A stretch of 64,000 nt of DNA from Muraenolepis orangiensis (GCA_027704905.1 CM051001.1:26113237-26177236); one strand, 5' to 3'; shown: positions 1-37,531, counted from the stretch's first letter. Numbers and translations are program-made. The notes: generated by a model from the letters alone, not told the origin.

Positions 1-177
1 AATATTGTTCTCCCTAACATTCCTCAATTGAAGCTTAACATTTTATATTTTTTTATTAGTTTCTTCAATTCACCAACCAGAACGTTAAGACACCCCGACC
101 AGAACCGGGTTCTTCAACCACACCTCTGTTCTTCTGGGTTCTACTGGGTTCTGACCACAGCTGTGTTCTCCTCCCAG

Positions 178-24535
<24,358 letters not shown>

Positions 24536-25995
24536 CACAACAGACGGCAGGGTGGAGGAGGAGAGCCAGAGGGCTTCCAGTAGCGGAGGAGGGGGGAGGT
24601 GGAGGAGGAGGAGAGCCAGAGGGATTCCATTAAAGGAGGAGGAGGGAGGGGAGGAGGAGGAGAGCCAGAGGGCTTTCAGTAGAGGAGAAGGGGGGAGGTG
24701 GGGGAGGAGGAGAGTCAGAGAGCTTCCAGTAGAGGAGAAGGGGGGAGGTGGAGGAGGAGATCCAGAGGGCTTCCATTAAAGGAGGAGGAGGGAGGGGAGG
24801 AGGAGGAGAGCCAGAGGGCTTTCAGTAGAGGAGAAGGGGGGAGGTGGGGGAGGAGGAGATTCAGAGAGCTTCCAGTAGAGGAGAAGGGGGGAGGTGGAGG
24901 AGGAGATCCAGAGGGATTCCATTAGAGGGGGGAGGTGGAGGAGTATGAGCAGAAAGAAGAGGCGGTGAGGTTTGAAGGAACAGGAGGAGGTGGACGAGGA
25001 GGGAGAAAGAGGTAGAGGTGAAGGAGGGGGGGCAGAGGAGGAGGAGGTGAAAGAGGAGGCGCAAGAGGAGGTGATTGTGTGTTTTGTAAATGAAGCCTCA
25101 CATTGGAATAGTGCTGTGCATTGTTCCGGAGACACTGGAGTAATACCACGGTAACTACACTGGAGTATTACCACGTTAATTACACTGAAGTATTACCACT
25201 GTAACTACACTGGAGTATTACCACTGTAACTACACTGGAGTATTACCACTGGAACTACACTGGAGTATTACCACTGTACCAGCACTGGAGTATTACACTG
25301 TAACTACACTGGAGTATTACACTGTAACTACACTGGAGTATTACCACGGTAACTACATGCATGTTCCTGTAGCAGTTCACTGGAGCAGCTTACTGGAGCA
25401 GCTCTGAGGAGCGACCAGCTCAGAGAAACCTGAGGAACATACCTGAGAGGAAGACTCTGGAGACAAGAGATGTTTTTATGATTCTTGTTTTAATGGAGTA
25501 AAAAAAATAACCGACAAGACTTTAAGACTTTATATTTAAGGGGAAAAAGTAATTACATTATGCAACCACCTGGCCGCCACCTGACCCTGACTATCACGTG
25601 ACCATCACGTGACCATCACCTGACCGTCACCTGACCATCACCTGAGCATCACCTGACCGTCACCTGACCATCACCTGACCGTCACCTGACCATCACCTGA
25701 CCGTCACCTGACCATCACCTGACCATCACCTGACCGTCACATGACACTGACCATCACCTGACCCTGAGGTCATGTGACCCTGACCATCACCTGACCATCA
25801 CCTGACCCTGAGGTCACGTGACGGTGTAAAGGAACAAGAATACGTCCTTCTGATGATTGAACCAGTAGCCGCCGGGACAGGGAACCAATGGGTGGTTAAT
25901 GATGTAAATGAGTATTATGTTTTCTTTTAGTGTAGCGGTCATGTAAAAAGTTCTTTATGTTGTGTTTCTACATTCCAATAAAATCAAACCAATGT
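24536..25995 (+). other. tenm3: tenm3 3' UTR (repeat-rich)
   Basis: From the stop codon to a poly(A) signal. It contains a GGAGGA-rich array (24550-24930, unit with gagccagagggctt), a 24-bp-class array actggagtattaccactgta (25140-25365) and an 11/22-bp array of ccatcacctgaccgtcacctg (25575-25825). The 3' limit is inferred from the signal alone. Confidence 0.65.
25977..25982 (+). terminator. Poly(A) signal AATAAA, likely tenm3
   Basis: Canonical hexamer in the context cattccaataaaatcaaacc, about 1.45 kb past the stop codon; the first well-placed one seen downstream of tenm3. Confidence 0.65.
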
Positions 25996-27485
25996 CAAGT
26001 TTCTGTAGGGTTGGGAGCTAGTTATTGAAATGTGAAACCTTACTGAACCTTATCTTCATCCCCTCCCTGCTCTCAGACTGTATGTTCATGGATATTAATA
26101 TGCTTTCCTTATCTGGAGCTTAAATAGCTCTATTTGAGTGTAGTGTTTAATAGCTTTATTTATTTTGAATGTGGTCTCCCTATTATTTTTAAGTCATGGA
26201 CTGCAATCATTTTACATAAAAAACTTTTCAATTGATGGTATTTAATTATTAGAATATTGGCTTGAGTGAGTTTAACATTATTGTATTGCTTTATTTCTTT
26301 ATATTATGTTAATCGTTAATGGTTATTTATTACGCCATTGTCAGTAAATATTTGAATATAGGCAATTAAATGTATATCATTTAAGATGTAGTTGATTAAT
26401 TTAGTATTGTTATTATTTGACTATTGACTATTATTTATTTTAACTTAGTGATCCTAATTAGTACTAATATAGCTTTGAGTTCCTCAAGGACCGTTCCTCT
26501 TCATTTTTTAATGTATTATTAACATATGTTTTGTTGTGCCCTCATAGCTTCTAATAACATGAGAGATGGAACACATCTTTCATCAGCCTTTTAGTTTGAA
26601 AGTCTGGAACATTTTGTCCACAGTTTACTCCACATTTAAAACATGACAGAGATTAGACATTCAAATCAGTAATCTGTGATTGGTGATGGACCGAGCCTCC
26701 TCTAAAGGAAAGACACTATGCTGATGTCTCCCAGGAGCAGAGAAAGAGAGGATGAAGGAGGAGAAGGAGGAGAGAAACCTTCAGTCTGCAGGGGTTCAGT
26801 TAATGTGTTACATACAGATGATGTTACTTTGGTTAATGTTATTACGGGCTATTGACTGGATGAGGAGGAGGAGGAGGAGAATACGGGTTATCATTAGTTG
26901 TATTATTCTTTCTTACATACAGGCGAGCAGAAGCAGTTGGATCTAAGTGGATCTTTACTGCCGTCTAGTGGCATTGGCGTGTCATTACGTGTCTTTAAAT
27001 AGCGGGATACAGGAGGATCATGGACTCGTGTACAAAAAATAATGTGTTTCAGGAACAGCAGGTGGAGATGTAGCTGTCATCCACCAATCTGCCAACCTGT
27101 GTCTGGTCTGGACTCCAGAGTTCTGCCTGTTGACCAAAGGTCCTAGGGTGTACTCTACAAGGGACCCAAGGTCCTAGGGTGTACTCGACAAGGATCTCTA
27201 GGTCCTAGGGTCTACTCAACAGGAAACACTAGGTCCTAGGCTCTACTCTCAGGGGGACCCTAGGTCCTAGGGTCTACTCTTCAGGGGACCCTAGGTCCTA
27301 GGGTCTACTCAACAGGGGACCATTGGTCCTAGGGTCTACTCTACAAGGGACTCTATGTCCTAGGGTCTTATCAACAGGGGACCTAGTCTAGGGTCTACAA
27401 CAGGGATCCCATCAGCAGGGGACCCTAGGTCCCACTCAACAGGGTAGAGGTCTGCTTACTCCTGATGGCACGTGACGCTGCTTTT
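25996..27485. other. Intergenic DNA downstream of tenm3
   Basis: AT-rich unique sequence to about 27110, no convincing gene. 27120-27440 is a degenerate minisatellite of ggtcctagggtctactcaac; a short piece of the same unit reappears at 30574-30620. Confidence 0.7.
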
Positions 27486-27489
27486 AGGT

Positions 27490-28808
27490 TGGGCCATGCA
27501 CAGGCCTACTGTTGAGCCAGGGCTAACCTGAACAAGGGCAACAAGCTGGCCAAGCTCCACTGCAAGCGTAGGGTTGAAGACCACTTACACAACTCTGATC
27601 CCCGACGCATGTGGCAGGGCATCCAGGCTATTACGGACTACAAACCCTCATACAACTCCCCCCAAAACACTGACTCATCCCTCCCTGACGAGCTCAATAA
27701 TTGTTATGCCCGCTTTGACCGGGACAACCACAAACAGCCCATCAGGGCTACTCTCCACGCTGACCACCAAGCCCTCACCCTCTCCCCCACAGATGTGTGT
27801 GCGGCACTGAGCAGATTAAATACGCATAAGGCAGCTGGTCCAGATGGCATCCCCGGTCACGTTCTTAGGAACTGCGCAGCTAACCAAGGTCCTAACTGAC
27901 ATTTTCAACATGTCACTAGCTCAGGCAGTTATCCCAGCGTGCTTTAAAACCACCTCCATTGTGCCAGTGCCAAAACACTCCTCTGCAGCGAGCCTCAATG
28001 ACTTCCGCCCTGTTGCACTCACCCCCATCATCATGAAGTGCTTTGAGAGGCTGGTCCTGGCTCACCTCAAATCTGGCCTCTCACCCTCACTGGATAAACA
28101 CCAATTTGCCTACTGTGAGAATAGGAGCACGGAGGACGCCATCTCCTCAGCCCTTCACTCTGCTGTCTCCCACTTGGATGAGAGCAACACCCACGTGAGA
28201 ATGCTGTTCATCGACATCAGCTCAGCATTCAAAACCATCATCGCCTCCAAACTCATCCGCAAACTTGGTGACCTGATGGAAACCAAGAATCTTGATATTA
28301 ACCCCTCTGTCTGTAACTGGTTATTGGACTTCCTAACCAACAGACCCCAGTCCGTCAGGTTAGACAGTCTCACCTCCTGCACTCCTGTACATGGTACAAA
28401 CACCATCATCAAGTTTGCAGACAACACAACGGTGGTGGGCCTCATCAAAAACAATGATGAGGCTGCCAACAGGGAGGAGATCTAGCACCTGGTGGCATGG
28501 TGCACTGACAACAACCTGGCCCTCAACACCAAGAAGACCAAGGAGCTCATCTTGGACTTCAGAAAGACCAGAGCTGGCGCACACACCCCCATCATCATCA
28601 ACGGGGCGGAGGTCGAGTGTGTCTCCAACTTCAAATTCCTGGGGGTCCACATCTTCGAGGACCTCTCTTGGTCCCTTAACACTGCCTCACTGGTAGTGTT
28701 ACCGGTGCGCCATTGAAAGTATCCTCACAATCTGCATCACAGTGTGATACGGCAACTGCACTGTTTTCGCCTGGAAAGCGCTGCAGAGGGTGGTGAAAAC
28801 TGTCGTGT
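27490..28808 (+). mobile_element. L2/CR1-group LINE fragment, RT deleted for motif B
   Basis: Reads, with breaks, MWQGIQAITDYK, LPDELNNCYARFDR, HKAAGPDGIPGHVLRNCA, FRPVALTPIIMKCFERLVL, MLFIDISSAFKTI (RT motif A), CNWLLDFLTNRPQ, then jumps directly from LTSC to NTIIKFADNTT. The stretch that should hold the PQG motif B is missing, and the catalytic F/YADD has become FADN. Continues CTDNNLALNTKKTKELILDF and ends near WKALQRVVKT. A dead copy; matching LINE 3' UTR-type sequence is at 30440-30560. Confidence 0.85.
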
Positions 28809-29210
28809 GAGAAAGCGTGAGCCTTTTACCTGGATAGCTTCTATATTGAGCACACATCTGCAACACCTCTGTCTTTATTGAATGTCAAGATTCAAGATTA
28901 AGGATTTATTTTTGCCAAGTACAATGGAATGCTTACTCCTTATTAACTCCCGCAGTGAGTAACAGCGAAGTAAACATAAAAACTAAAACTAAAAATATAA
29001 ATAGTAATTAATACCAATAATAACCATAAAGAACAATAAAGAAATGTGGAAGTACGTACATATTGCTGCACTACGTGGAAGCACCATCACTACCAAAATA
29101 ATATATAATATACTATATGATAATAAGGAATAAGGTCAAATACTCCAGTACTAAGTAATAAGTCAGGGTAATAAGTCCAGTAAGAAGTATGACCCTGTAA
29201 TATTGTAATG
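28809..29210. repeat. Dispersed repeat block, copy A
   Basis: Closely matches 37673-38075 (gagaaagcgtgagcctttta through aataaagaaatgt and onward). It contains the LINE 3'-type segment ggatttatttttgcca and tacaatggaatgcttactcc. Direct orientation in both copies. Confidence 0.85.
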
Positions 29211-29254
29211 ATAGTGGCAGTACTCCTAGCAGTTCAGTAGGTCACTGCTTGTGG

Positions 29255-29730
29255 ATAAAAATAACTCATAACACACACAAAAACACATGTGACCTCCATG
29301 GTCTCCAAATCTTCTGACGCCACTCAGATTTATTAACCAAAAGGTAAATATTGACTGTTTTGTCAACAACTCGTGTGCTCTACCCTTATTTCATCACAGC
29401 AATCCGGCTGTAAAGTCACCTGTATACCATGTTATTAATAATGTTCTGTGTGTGTGGTAAGTGTTTGGTTAAAGCAGCAGCCTCACAGCCTCATCTGGCC
29501 CCAGTCAGACTGATTAGAGTCTGGTTGAAGCAGCCTCACCTGGCCCCCGTCAGACTGATTAGAGTCTGGTTGAAGCAGCCTCACCTGGCCTCAGTCAGAC
29601 TGATTAGAGTCTGGTTTAAGCAGCCTCACCTGGCCCCCGTCAGACTGATTAGAGTATGGTTTAAGCAGCCTCACCTGGCCTCAGTCAGACTGATTAGAGT
29701 CAGGTTGAAGCAGCCTCATCTGGCCTCTAT
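29255..29730. mobile_element. MITE-like family member with amplified core, copy A
   Basis: 29255-29500 matches 41975-42205 almost base for base (aactcataacacacacaaaa, gtcaacaactcgtgtgctct, caatccggctgtaaagtcac). 29480-29725 then holds five copies of a 45-bp unit (gcagcctcacctggcccc, agtcagactgattagagtct). Confidence 0.7.
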
Positions 29731-31180
<1,450 letters not shown>

Positions 31181-31261
31181 TATATCACGTTAGATTTGAA
31201 AGCCGGAAGTACCCGTTAAAAATCGCTGAAGCAGTGTATCCCGGTTAATGCATTCAGCTTG

Positions 31262-31375
31262 GCATTCACCATTGCGGACAGTTATCGCTGGGCAACATCG
31301 CTGCATAACCTTCCAAAAGTCGGTCCAGACGATGTGGTTCAACTAGTGAATGAACACGACAGTGAAGAAGTCTAA
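31262..31375 (+). pseudogene. Orphan coding-like 37-codon tail, unidentified
   Basis: An open stretch reads AFTIADSYRWATSLHNLPKV and continues GPDDVVQLVNEHDSEEV to a TAA. A cag at 31254-31256 could be an acceptor. Composition looks protein-coding, probably the end of a transposon-encoded protein; I do not recognise the family. Confidence 0.3.
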
Positions 31376-31719
31376 ATCCGAATCATACCCGACATTGTGT
31401 CTTGTGGCTCTATCTGGATATATCGCCATATAACAAAGGCGATTTTGTGTAGGAGCAGAGGTATGCCTATGTATTTAATATAGGCGATTTATTTGATGGA
31501 TTTTGATTATTTCAATGTACCTTTTCATTTGCGTGTTAATATGTAGTGTGCAGCTGTATATTTTCTAAAAGGGAATGCCTGTTATTCTTGGCATTGAGTT
31601 AAAACCGAATTTGTATAAATATCGTATATCCCGATGCAGCCTAAAAATACCGGGTTTTGGTCCGTATCGCCCAGCCCTACTTGCTTTTAATCATACACTT
31701 ATCCGTCATTGTGTGGCTC

Positions 31720-31960
31720 TATTCGGATGAGAGATGGAGTGTGTGTGGGGGTCAGGAGTCCTGACCCCCACACACACTTAATAATAATAAAGCCACATAA
31801 TGTCGGGTATGTGTGTGATTAAAAGCACTGGTCCTGACTCAGGACCAGTGCTTTTAATCACACACATACCCGACATTATGTGGCTCTATTCGGATGAGAG
31901 ATGGAGTGTGTGTGGGGGTCAGGACCAGTGCTTTTAATCACACACTTACCTGACATTATT
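31720..31960. repeat. Complex inverted repeat with a 95-nt perfect palindrome
   Basis: 31791-31837 and 31839-31885 are perfect reverse complements of 47 nt around a single C. Immediately left, agtgtgtgtgggggtcagga is mirrored by tcctgacccccacacacact (around 31757). The unit (gcttttaatcacacac, ccgacattatgtggctctat, tcggatgagagatggagtgt) occurs four times, one of them inverted. Confidence 0.95.
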
Positions 31961-32151
31961 ACCCCACCGTATATGCTCTCCTTGTCAAAGTGCAAACTGC
32001 AGACATACGGGCTTCCCCTGAGAACATGAAACGAGGGACCTTCATCCTCCTTATCAGCCTCACACAAGACTTGCGGAGGAGTTTGTCTTTGGGTAAATGG
32101 TGTAAACTGAGGTAGGGCCATCTTTGTTCTGACGTTGAGCAGCCGGTACAC
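31876..32151 (-). other. Open frame, 91 codons, doubtful
   Basis: Minus-strand frame containing MALPQFTPFTQRQTPPQVL and GPSFHVLRGSPYVCSLHFD. Its 3' end overlaps the inverted repeat, so the annotated stop is not meaningful. It may be a piece of a transposon protein; no family recognised. 32160-33030 holds nothing else I can name. Confidence 0.2.
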
Positions 32152-33032
32152 TACAATAACAGAGAGGAGGGGAGGCGGCCACAGTTTGTCACATATCTGG
32201 GGTAACTACCGGAAGTAAGAGTACACTGCTCTGTGATTTTTAAGGCTCCGGAAGCAGGAAGTGTGATATAGGCCTATTCAGTTCAGTTCAGAACCTCCAA
32301 ACACTCCTACCGCTCTGGGTCAGCAAGTTATCAACGGTCACCGTAGCAGCGGATCCCCTAACTGGCGATGAAGAAGAAGAAATCTATCCTTAGTAACGTA
32401 GTCCGTGGGGTTGGCTCGCCATCTTGTGTCCGATGTGCCGTCGTCTTCCCACGTGCACCACGGAAGAATCTTCACCTTGTTGACACCAACTTCAAACCGA
32501 AACAAAAAAACAGGTCACGAAAGAAGAATAAGAAGACTATCAAATTAAAATAAACAAGGCTTCACAGCTACCATGAGTCAAAACGTTACCACCACGTTGA
32601 GTAGACGGAGCTAAAATGGCGTGGAACGGTATCTTTTATCTCAACACATCCGTCTTTTACATGTAATAAAACTCAACATTTTCATCAAATACAATGAATA
32701 TTCATGTTTGGTTTCCTTAATAAAAACCGTGAAATATCGGCTACTAAACAGTTTGTGTTTATAGCTTTCTTCACACAATCACATTTTAAGCATTACAAAC
32801 AAAGTGACAATAAAGTGAGATATGGTCTCCATGAATCACCACACAGATAGGTATTATTTTCCAGATTCTAAATCAACTCATTGAGTTCAATTCATTATCG
32901 AAGTATTCACTTGTTAATTCCTTCACTTCATCTCTCTGCTTCTCCTCTCTGCTGGCTCTGAGCACGCGAGCTACCAAGACAACACGTGTCTTAAAGGGGA
33001 AGCGTCACATTACTTGTCAACATATATCTAAT

Positions 33033-33098
33033 GGGCTATATGCACTAAGCTGTGTGAAGGACCTCCGGCTTCAAATTAAACTAGTAAATCTCTTCCGG
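33033..33098 (+). repeat. Left terminal inverted repeat of ISL2EU-type element
   Basis: About 66 bp matching the reverse complement of 37465-37531 with a handful of mismatches and a small indel; the stretch cttcaaattaaactagtaaa is identical in both. Further in, tacagctcatgatggca is also shared with the right end, after a 24-nt-class insertion on the left. Confidence 0.9.
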
Positions 33099-33134
33099 TG
33101 TATTTGTTTACTTCCAACTAGCTAGCTACAGCTC

Positions 33135-33768
33135 ATGATGGCATATTCCGCCATGAATTCCCATAAGAAAACGCGTCTTCAAAATACAACGAATATTGTT
33201 GTGTTCCGCTTTGCTCGGTAGCATCACAATTTAATGGTACTTTGAGTTTCCATGGCTTTCCAACCCATCCCGACCTGAGAAGACAGTGGCTGGTCAACAT
33301 ACGTCGGGATAGATTCACCATCTCCTCTCACACAGAGGTCTGCAGCAGACACTTTGCTACCGATCAACTCGAAGAAGGCTTGTTAAAGATGCTGTACCGA
33401 AGCTCTTTGAATGGAATGGCTATAGTGTTGAAATACCACGCCGTAGTGTGTGGGAGAGAACAGAGCGGCCCATTGAACCAGTCCCTCCTGAGGAGCAAGA
33501 ACAGCACATTGATGGCACTAATGATCACGACTACTGCTCAGTCCCTGTACCGTCTGCACTGGACATGGCTGCATCAACTGCAGAAGACCTGTCCAAAGAA
33601 GTAGAGGATCTGAGAAAGGAAATAAAGGAGTTATGTGTTCAGCGAGAGTTTGGCTTACACCGGTTTGCTGGCTCAGACGCGGACATCCGATTCTATACCA
33701 GGTAACGTTAGACCGAAGTTGTGCTATTCAGCTATCTGTTTGACATCGACCAAAGTAAACATCAGTTA

Positions 33769-33834
<66 letters not shown>

Positions 33835-35102
33835 CTATCGTAAGTCTTAATACAAAAAAGTTAATGTGCCTACTGTGTGACTGCTGCAGCCTGTCATGCA
33901 TACGAGATGAGACATTGGCTTAGTTGTTACAGCTAACATTATTTTGGTGACCGTGCATGATTGTATTTACTATGTTAATTAATGACTGACATGATGTATG
34001 TGTCTTTTTGTAAATAGATTTCCAAGCTATGACCACCTGATGGCATTTTGGGGTTTGATTGAGCCTTCAATTTATAAAATGGTTCGGGTCTCAAGAGCCA
34101 AATTGGCTGCCAAGCGAAACGAAGAAGTGGCCACACCTGCACGTCCATCAACGGTAGGTTATGGTCTGAGCTGCTTTGTAGTAACAGAGCCAGGAGTGGG
34201 ATGCCATTGCATTTACAGAAGGCTACACTAAAGGACTCAGCCCCCTTTAAATACACATAACCATTATAAAACATTTAGCCAAACAAGAGCACAGCCTTAC
34301 TAGTTTATAACTTAAAGCAGTAACCTTTTATTTTTATTTTAACCTTCCAGAGACAGCTGCTCCAGCCAATCGACAAGTTTTTCTTTTCCTCGTCTTCCTG
34401 TCGGTTGGTTTGAAGGAGAGGGACCCGGCGCATCGGTTCGACATACACCAGTCCACAGTGAGCCGCATTATTGCAACATGGACAAGTTTTCTAGCCACTG
34501 CACTGGGGTCTCAGTGCATCTGGCTCACACCTGCAGAAGTGCAAGCTTACCTCCATGAGGAATTCTGAGATTTCCCAGACACCCAGGTCATCTTGGACTG
34601 CACTGAGCTCAAGTGTCAGACACCATCCTCACCACTTCTGCAAAGTGAGATGTACTCCACCTACAAATCGCATTGCACCATGAAAGGCTTGATTGGCATA
34701 GCCCCACATGGTGTAGTCACATTTGTCTCCTCACTTTACGCTGGGTCAGTGAGTGATAAAGAGCTGTTCAAACAGTCAGGGTTGGCCAAGTTGCTCACAG
34801 AAGAAATGGCAGTGATGGTGGACAAGGGCTTCCTCATTAGTGGTTGTGTTAAGTGCAAAATATACTGCCCACCATTTCTGTCAAAGCAAAATCAGATGCC
34901 TGCATACCAGGTTACTGAAACACAAGCACTAGCACGACTCAGAGTACATGTGGAACGAGTCTTTAGGAGAATAAAAGAAAACAAATTGTTTGATGGCATC
35001 ATCCCCGTTTTCCATGCAGGAAACATTAGCCAAATGTTTACAGTGGCATGCCTGTTGTCAAATTACCAAAACAAGGCATTAGTCAAGGCATGGGTCAAGT
35101 AA
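33135..35102 (+). pseudogene. THAP-domain DDE transposase, decayed (3 exons)
   Basis: Exon 33135-33701 encodes an N-terminal THAP (C2CH zinc finger) domain: YNEYCCVPLCSVASQFNGTL, FHGFPTHPDLRRQW, EVCSRHF, then a coiled-coil-like SKEVEDLRKEIKEL. Exon 34018-34153 reads FPSYDHLMAFWGLIEP. Exon from 34351 carries the HTH-like HRFDIHQSTVSRIIATW and the DDE domain: first Asp in LDCTE (34596), second Asp in DKGF (34821), Glu in RVHVERV (34953). Splice signals gtaacg/atag and gtaggt/ccag are present. Breaks: a lost base in the A-run near 33183, a frameshift near 33380, another near 34385, and a TGA at about 34567. All three catalytic residues remain. In such elements the transposase cuts and joins the transposon ends. 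Confidence 0.85.
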
Positions 35103-35313
35103 AGTACTTTCTGTAAACTGTATGTACACAAAGTAAGCACACCGTTGAATGTAAAGTCCATTTTATATATTTGTGAAAAATTAACATTGTAACATTGTAC
35201 ATAACATTGAACTATTGTAACATTTTGGCTAAAACTGAAAATTGAACTTTAATCAAATATTTTATAACATTTCAATCATTCATTGAATGAAGAACCTGGT
35301 TTTGCTCATGTTT

Positions 35314-37455
35314 TTACAGTTCATTTCTCAAAGACAGGTATCTTGGCATGTATATGTGGAAAAAGAAATGGTCAGCTTTTTCTGTAATGGATCTTTGCAC
35401 TTCTAGATCCATATGTATTCGTTGCACAAGGTAGTCCTCCTGCGCCCACACAACAAAGTCACACCACTGCATTCCGGTGATGAGCAGTTGTCCTTGCACT
35501 TGCCAGTAATATGTGTGGCTCTTCTTTAGCTTAGTGGAACCAAATTCCATTTGCAGATATTTGCAGTCAACAAAAACGAAGTTCTGCACATTGGGACATT
35601 TCAATTTGACAAGGCCAAATTGGGGGTATTCAAAACAATACCATCGGGGGAGGCAGCAAGCCAGGGTGTAGTGGGATGAATGACAAGACCACAGGGTGAG
35701 TAATTCACATTTAGTAGCCTACTGTACTCCGCTGCTACTGCAGGCTCCATCTCAGCACCTCTCCTCATGTCTGCCGTCTGCCTTGTTCCCTTCATGATGC
35801 GCTCGGCAAGTGACTCAGCAGAACTCTGGCCCCTAACATGACACACCTCTCGAAACCTAGAGGCGGTCACCCTGGGTCTGCGGAGCAGATGCCATTCAGA
35901 GCAAGAGCTTTGCTCACGTGTAGCCCCCTCAATTTTGTGAGCCATTTCAAAAGTTAACGCCATGCTGCTGAGATGTAGTAGTTCCTCTTCTGAGCACACA
36001 AACATGCAATCAGATGGCAATACATTGTACCCCTCCAGAGGCAAGTGTGGTGTTGGTGGTGTGTCATGGTGTAGTGTGATGTGCTGGGATGTCAAAGCAG
36101 GCTGCTGATATGACAGAACACTGCCCTCCTGCACTAACCCGAAGGCACTTTCCACAAGGGGTTTGTCAGGTCCCATGTTCATCGTGGTCACAAGTGGCCT
36201 GTCCTCAAGACTAAATTTTGAATATGCCTCTGTTATTCTGAACATGCAGGGATCTGGTAATGGACCCACCATGCCTTTGTAGAATTGACTCCTGAAATGT
36301 TAAGGCAACACAGCACATTAATTAAGCATAATAAGGTGAGGAACACAGCAAATGAAGAAATAGCAATATGTTTTTGTAACACAGGAAACAACGTTACTCT
36401 TACTTACCTTACTGCAGTCTGTACCATCCTATTTGGTACTGGCTTGGTGAAGACCATGGAGTTGATGGGTCCTGGCTTCACACCCTAACAGAAAAAACCT
36501 TTACTGTGGATGGAGTCATTTTAAATCAAAACAGTAATAATAAAAAAACTTTAAATTGCCATTGTTCGCGGCTTGTGCCATTGCTGTTCAGATTCTGTGC
36601 AGCTGTTCACAGGGGGCACAACTGGCATGTTTAGCTGTGAATAATGTGCTGTTTGGAACAGCAATGCCACTATGTGATTACACACAACAGTGCCTGCCAC
36701 ACAGGAGCATTGGCTGTGCGTCAACACCACTGGTGATGAATCGCGAAGCGTAATCTAAGAAGATTAGAAATATAACATCTGCTTCATGGAAAAGAGCAAG
36801 TAGGTTATTATGAGTAGAACAGTTATTGTTATTGTTACTGAACCATGCTCCTAGAAGATGCCTACCCTCCTGAAAGCTTAGCTTTACATTGTCTCCCCAC
36901 TCAAACAAACTTGAATAACCTTCCTTGATTACTGTTATGCATTACATGTTAGATTAGTGTTAACTTATGTAAATATATTTCTGATCACCCAAACACGTTT
37001 CCACCATCAATGTGTGGGGAGACAGGCAAAACGTTCAAGTTGGCGAGTCTTTAGGAATAAACTAAGCTATGATGCTCCACTGAACTGAGCACCACTGAAC
37101 GAGGACTAACTATGTTACACAGGTTCCTGCCTACACTTAGACTATGTGGGGTCTCACTCTTCCTCATCGTCCTGTAGCACAAGGCTCTCACGACGACCTG
37201 CCCTGACAGCCTGTCTTTATTGGACACTGAATAGAATAACAGATAAGTGTCGTTAGCGTTACATCGTCGTTAGCGTTAGTCAGTCAATTAACAGTTGTTT
37301 TCTTACCTTCATAGTTGTGTATGTATGACGCCGCATACAATTTAAAACCTTTATCCAACTTGCTTGTTGGGGTTTTGGTCGTCCTAGAAATCCGTCGAAC
37401 ATCGGTGATATTAAACTTTGGGAGAACACCGGGTGAAGAATGTTGCCATCATGAG
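35314..37455 (-). pseudogene. SWIM zinc finger / YqaJ-type exonuclease gene, decayed
   Basis: Transcribed opposite to the transposase. Recognisable exons: 37307-37440 (RRISRTTKTPTSKLDKGF, YAASYIHNY, donor gtaaga); about 37150-37230 (SNKDRLSGQVVVRALCYRTM); 36560-36730 with the SWIM-type CVAGTVVCNHIVALL; 36408-36484 (GVKPGPINSMVFTKPVPNRM, donor gtaagt); 36291-35314 with the YqaJ/lambda-exonuclease-like domain (RVTASRFREV, GLVIHPTTPWLAASPDGIV, KCPNVQNF, SHTYYWQVQGQLLITGM, WCDFVVWA). A one-base loss near 35625 splits the nuclease domain, an early stop affects the first exon, and one donor is GC. The usual catalytic E-x-K reads K-L-K here. Confidence 0.82.
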
Positions 37456-37464
37456 CTGTATCTA

Positions 37465-37531
37465 CACCGGAAGAGATTTACTAGTTTAATTTGAAGCTGG
37501 AAGTCCTTACCAGGCTTAGTGCATATAGCCC
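37465..37531 (-). repeat. Right terminal inverted repeat of ISL2EU-type element
   Basis: Reverse complement of the left end; reads gcttagtgcatatagccc at its outer edge and is followed by att. Confidence 0.9.

Larger units (their letters stand above)
33033..37531. mobile_element. ISL2EU-type DNA transposon (THAP/DDE transposase + SWIM/YqaJ nuclease)
   Basis: A 4499-bp element bounded by matching terminal inverted repeats (33033-33098 and 37465-37531, starting gggctatatgcactaagc). An AT dinucleotide flanks each end, compatible with a 2-bp target duplication. Inside are two convergent genes: a THAP-domain DDE transposase on + (33135-35102) and a SWIM-zinc-finger/YqaJ-exonuclease-like gene on - (37455-35314). 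That pairing is characteristic of the ISL2EU (IS4EU) superfamily as I recall it. Both genes carry frameshifts, so the copy is not autonomous now, but gene order, introns and ends are still complete. An (AT)n microsatellite (33771-33831) lies in a transposase intron. Confidence 0.85.

Noticed and set aside
26752..26946. 64-codon open frame downstream of tenm3
   Set aside because: No homology recognised, Arg-rich part from a GGA run, and no splice or promoter context.
33771..33831. (AT)n as a hidden terminus or hairpin of the transposon
   Set aside because: It lies in a transposase intron; the real termini at 33033 and 37531 match each other over about 66 bp.
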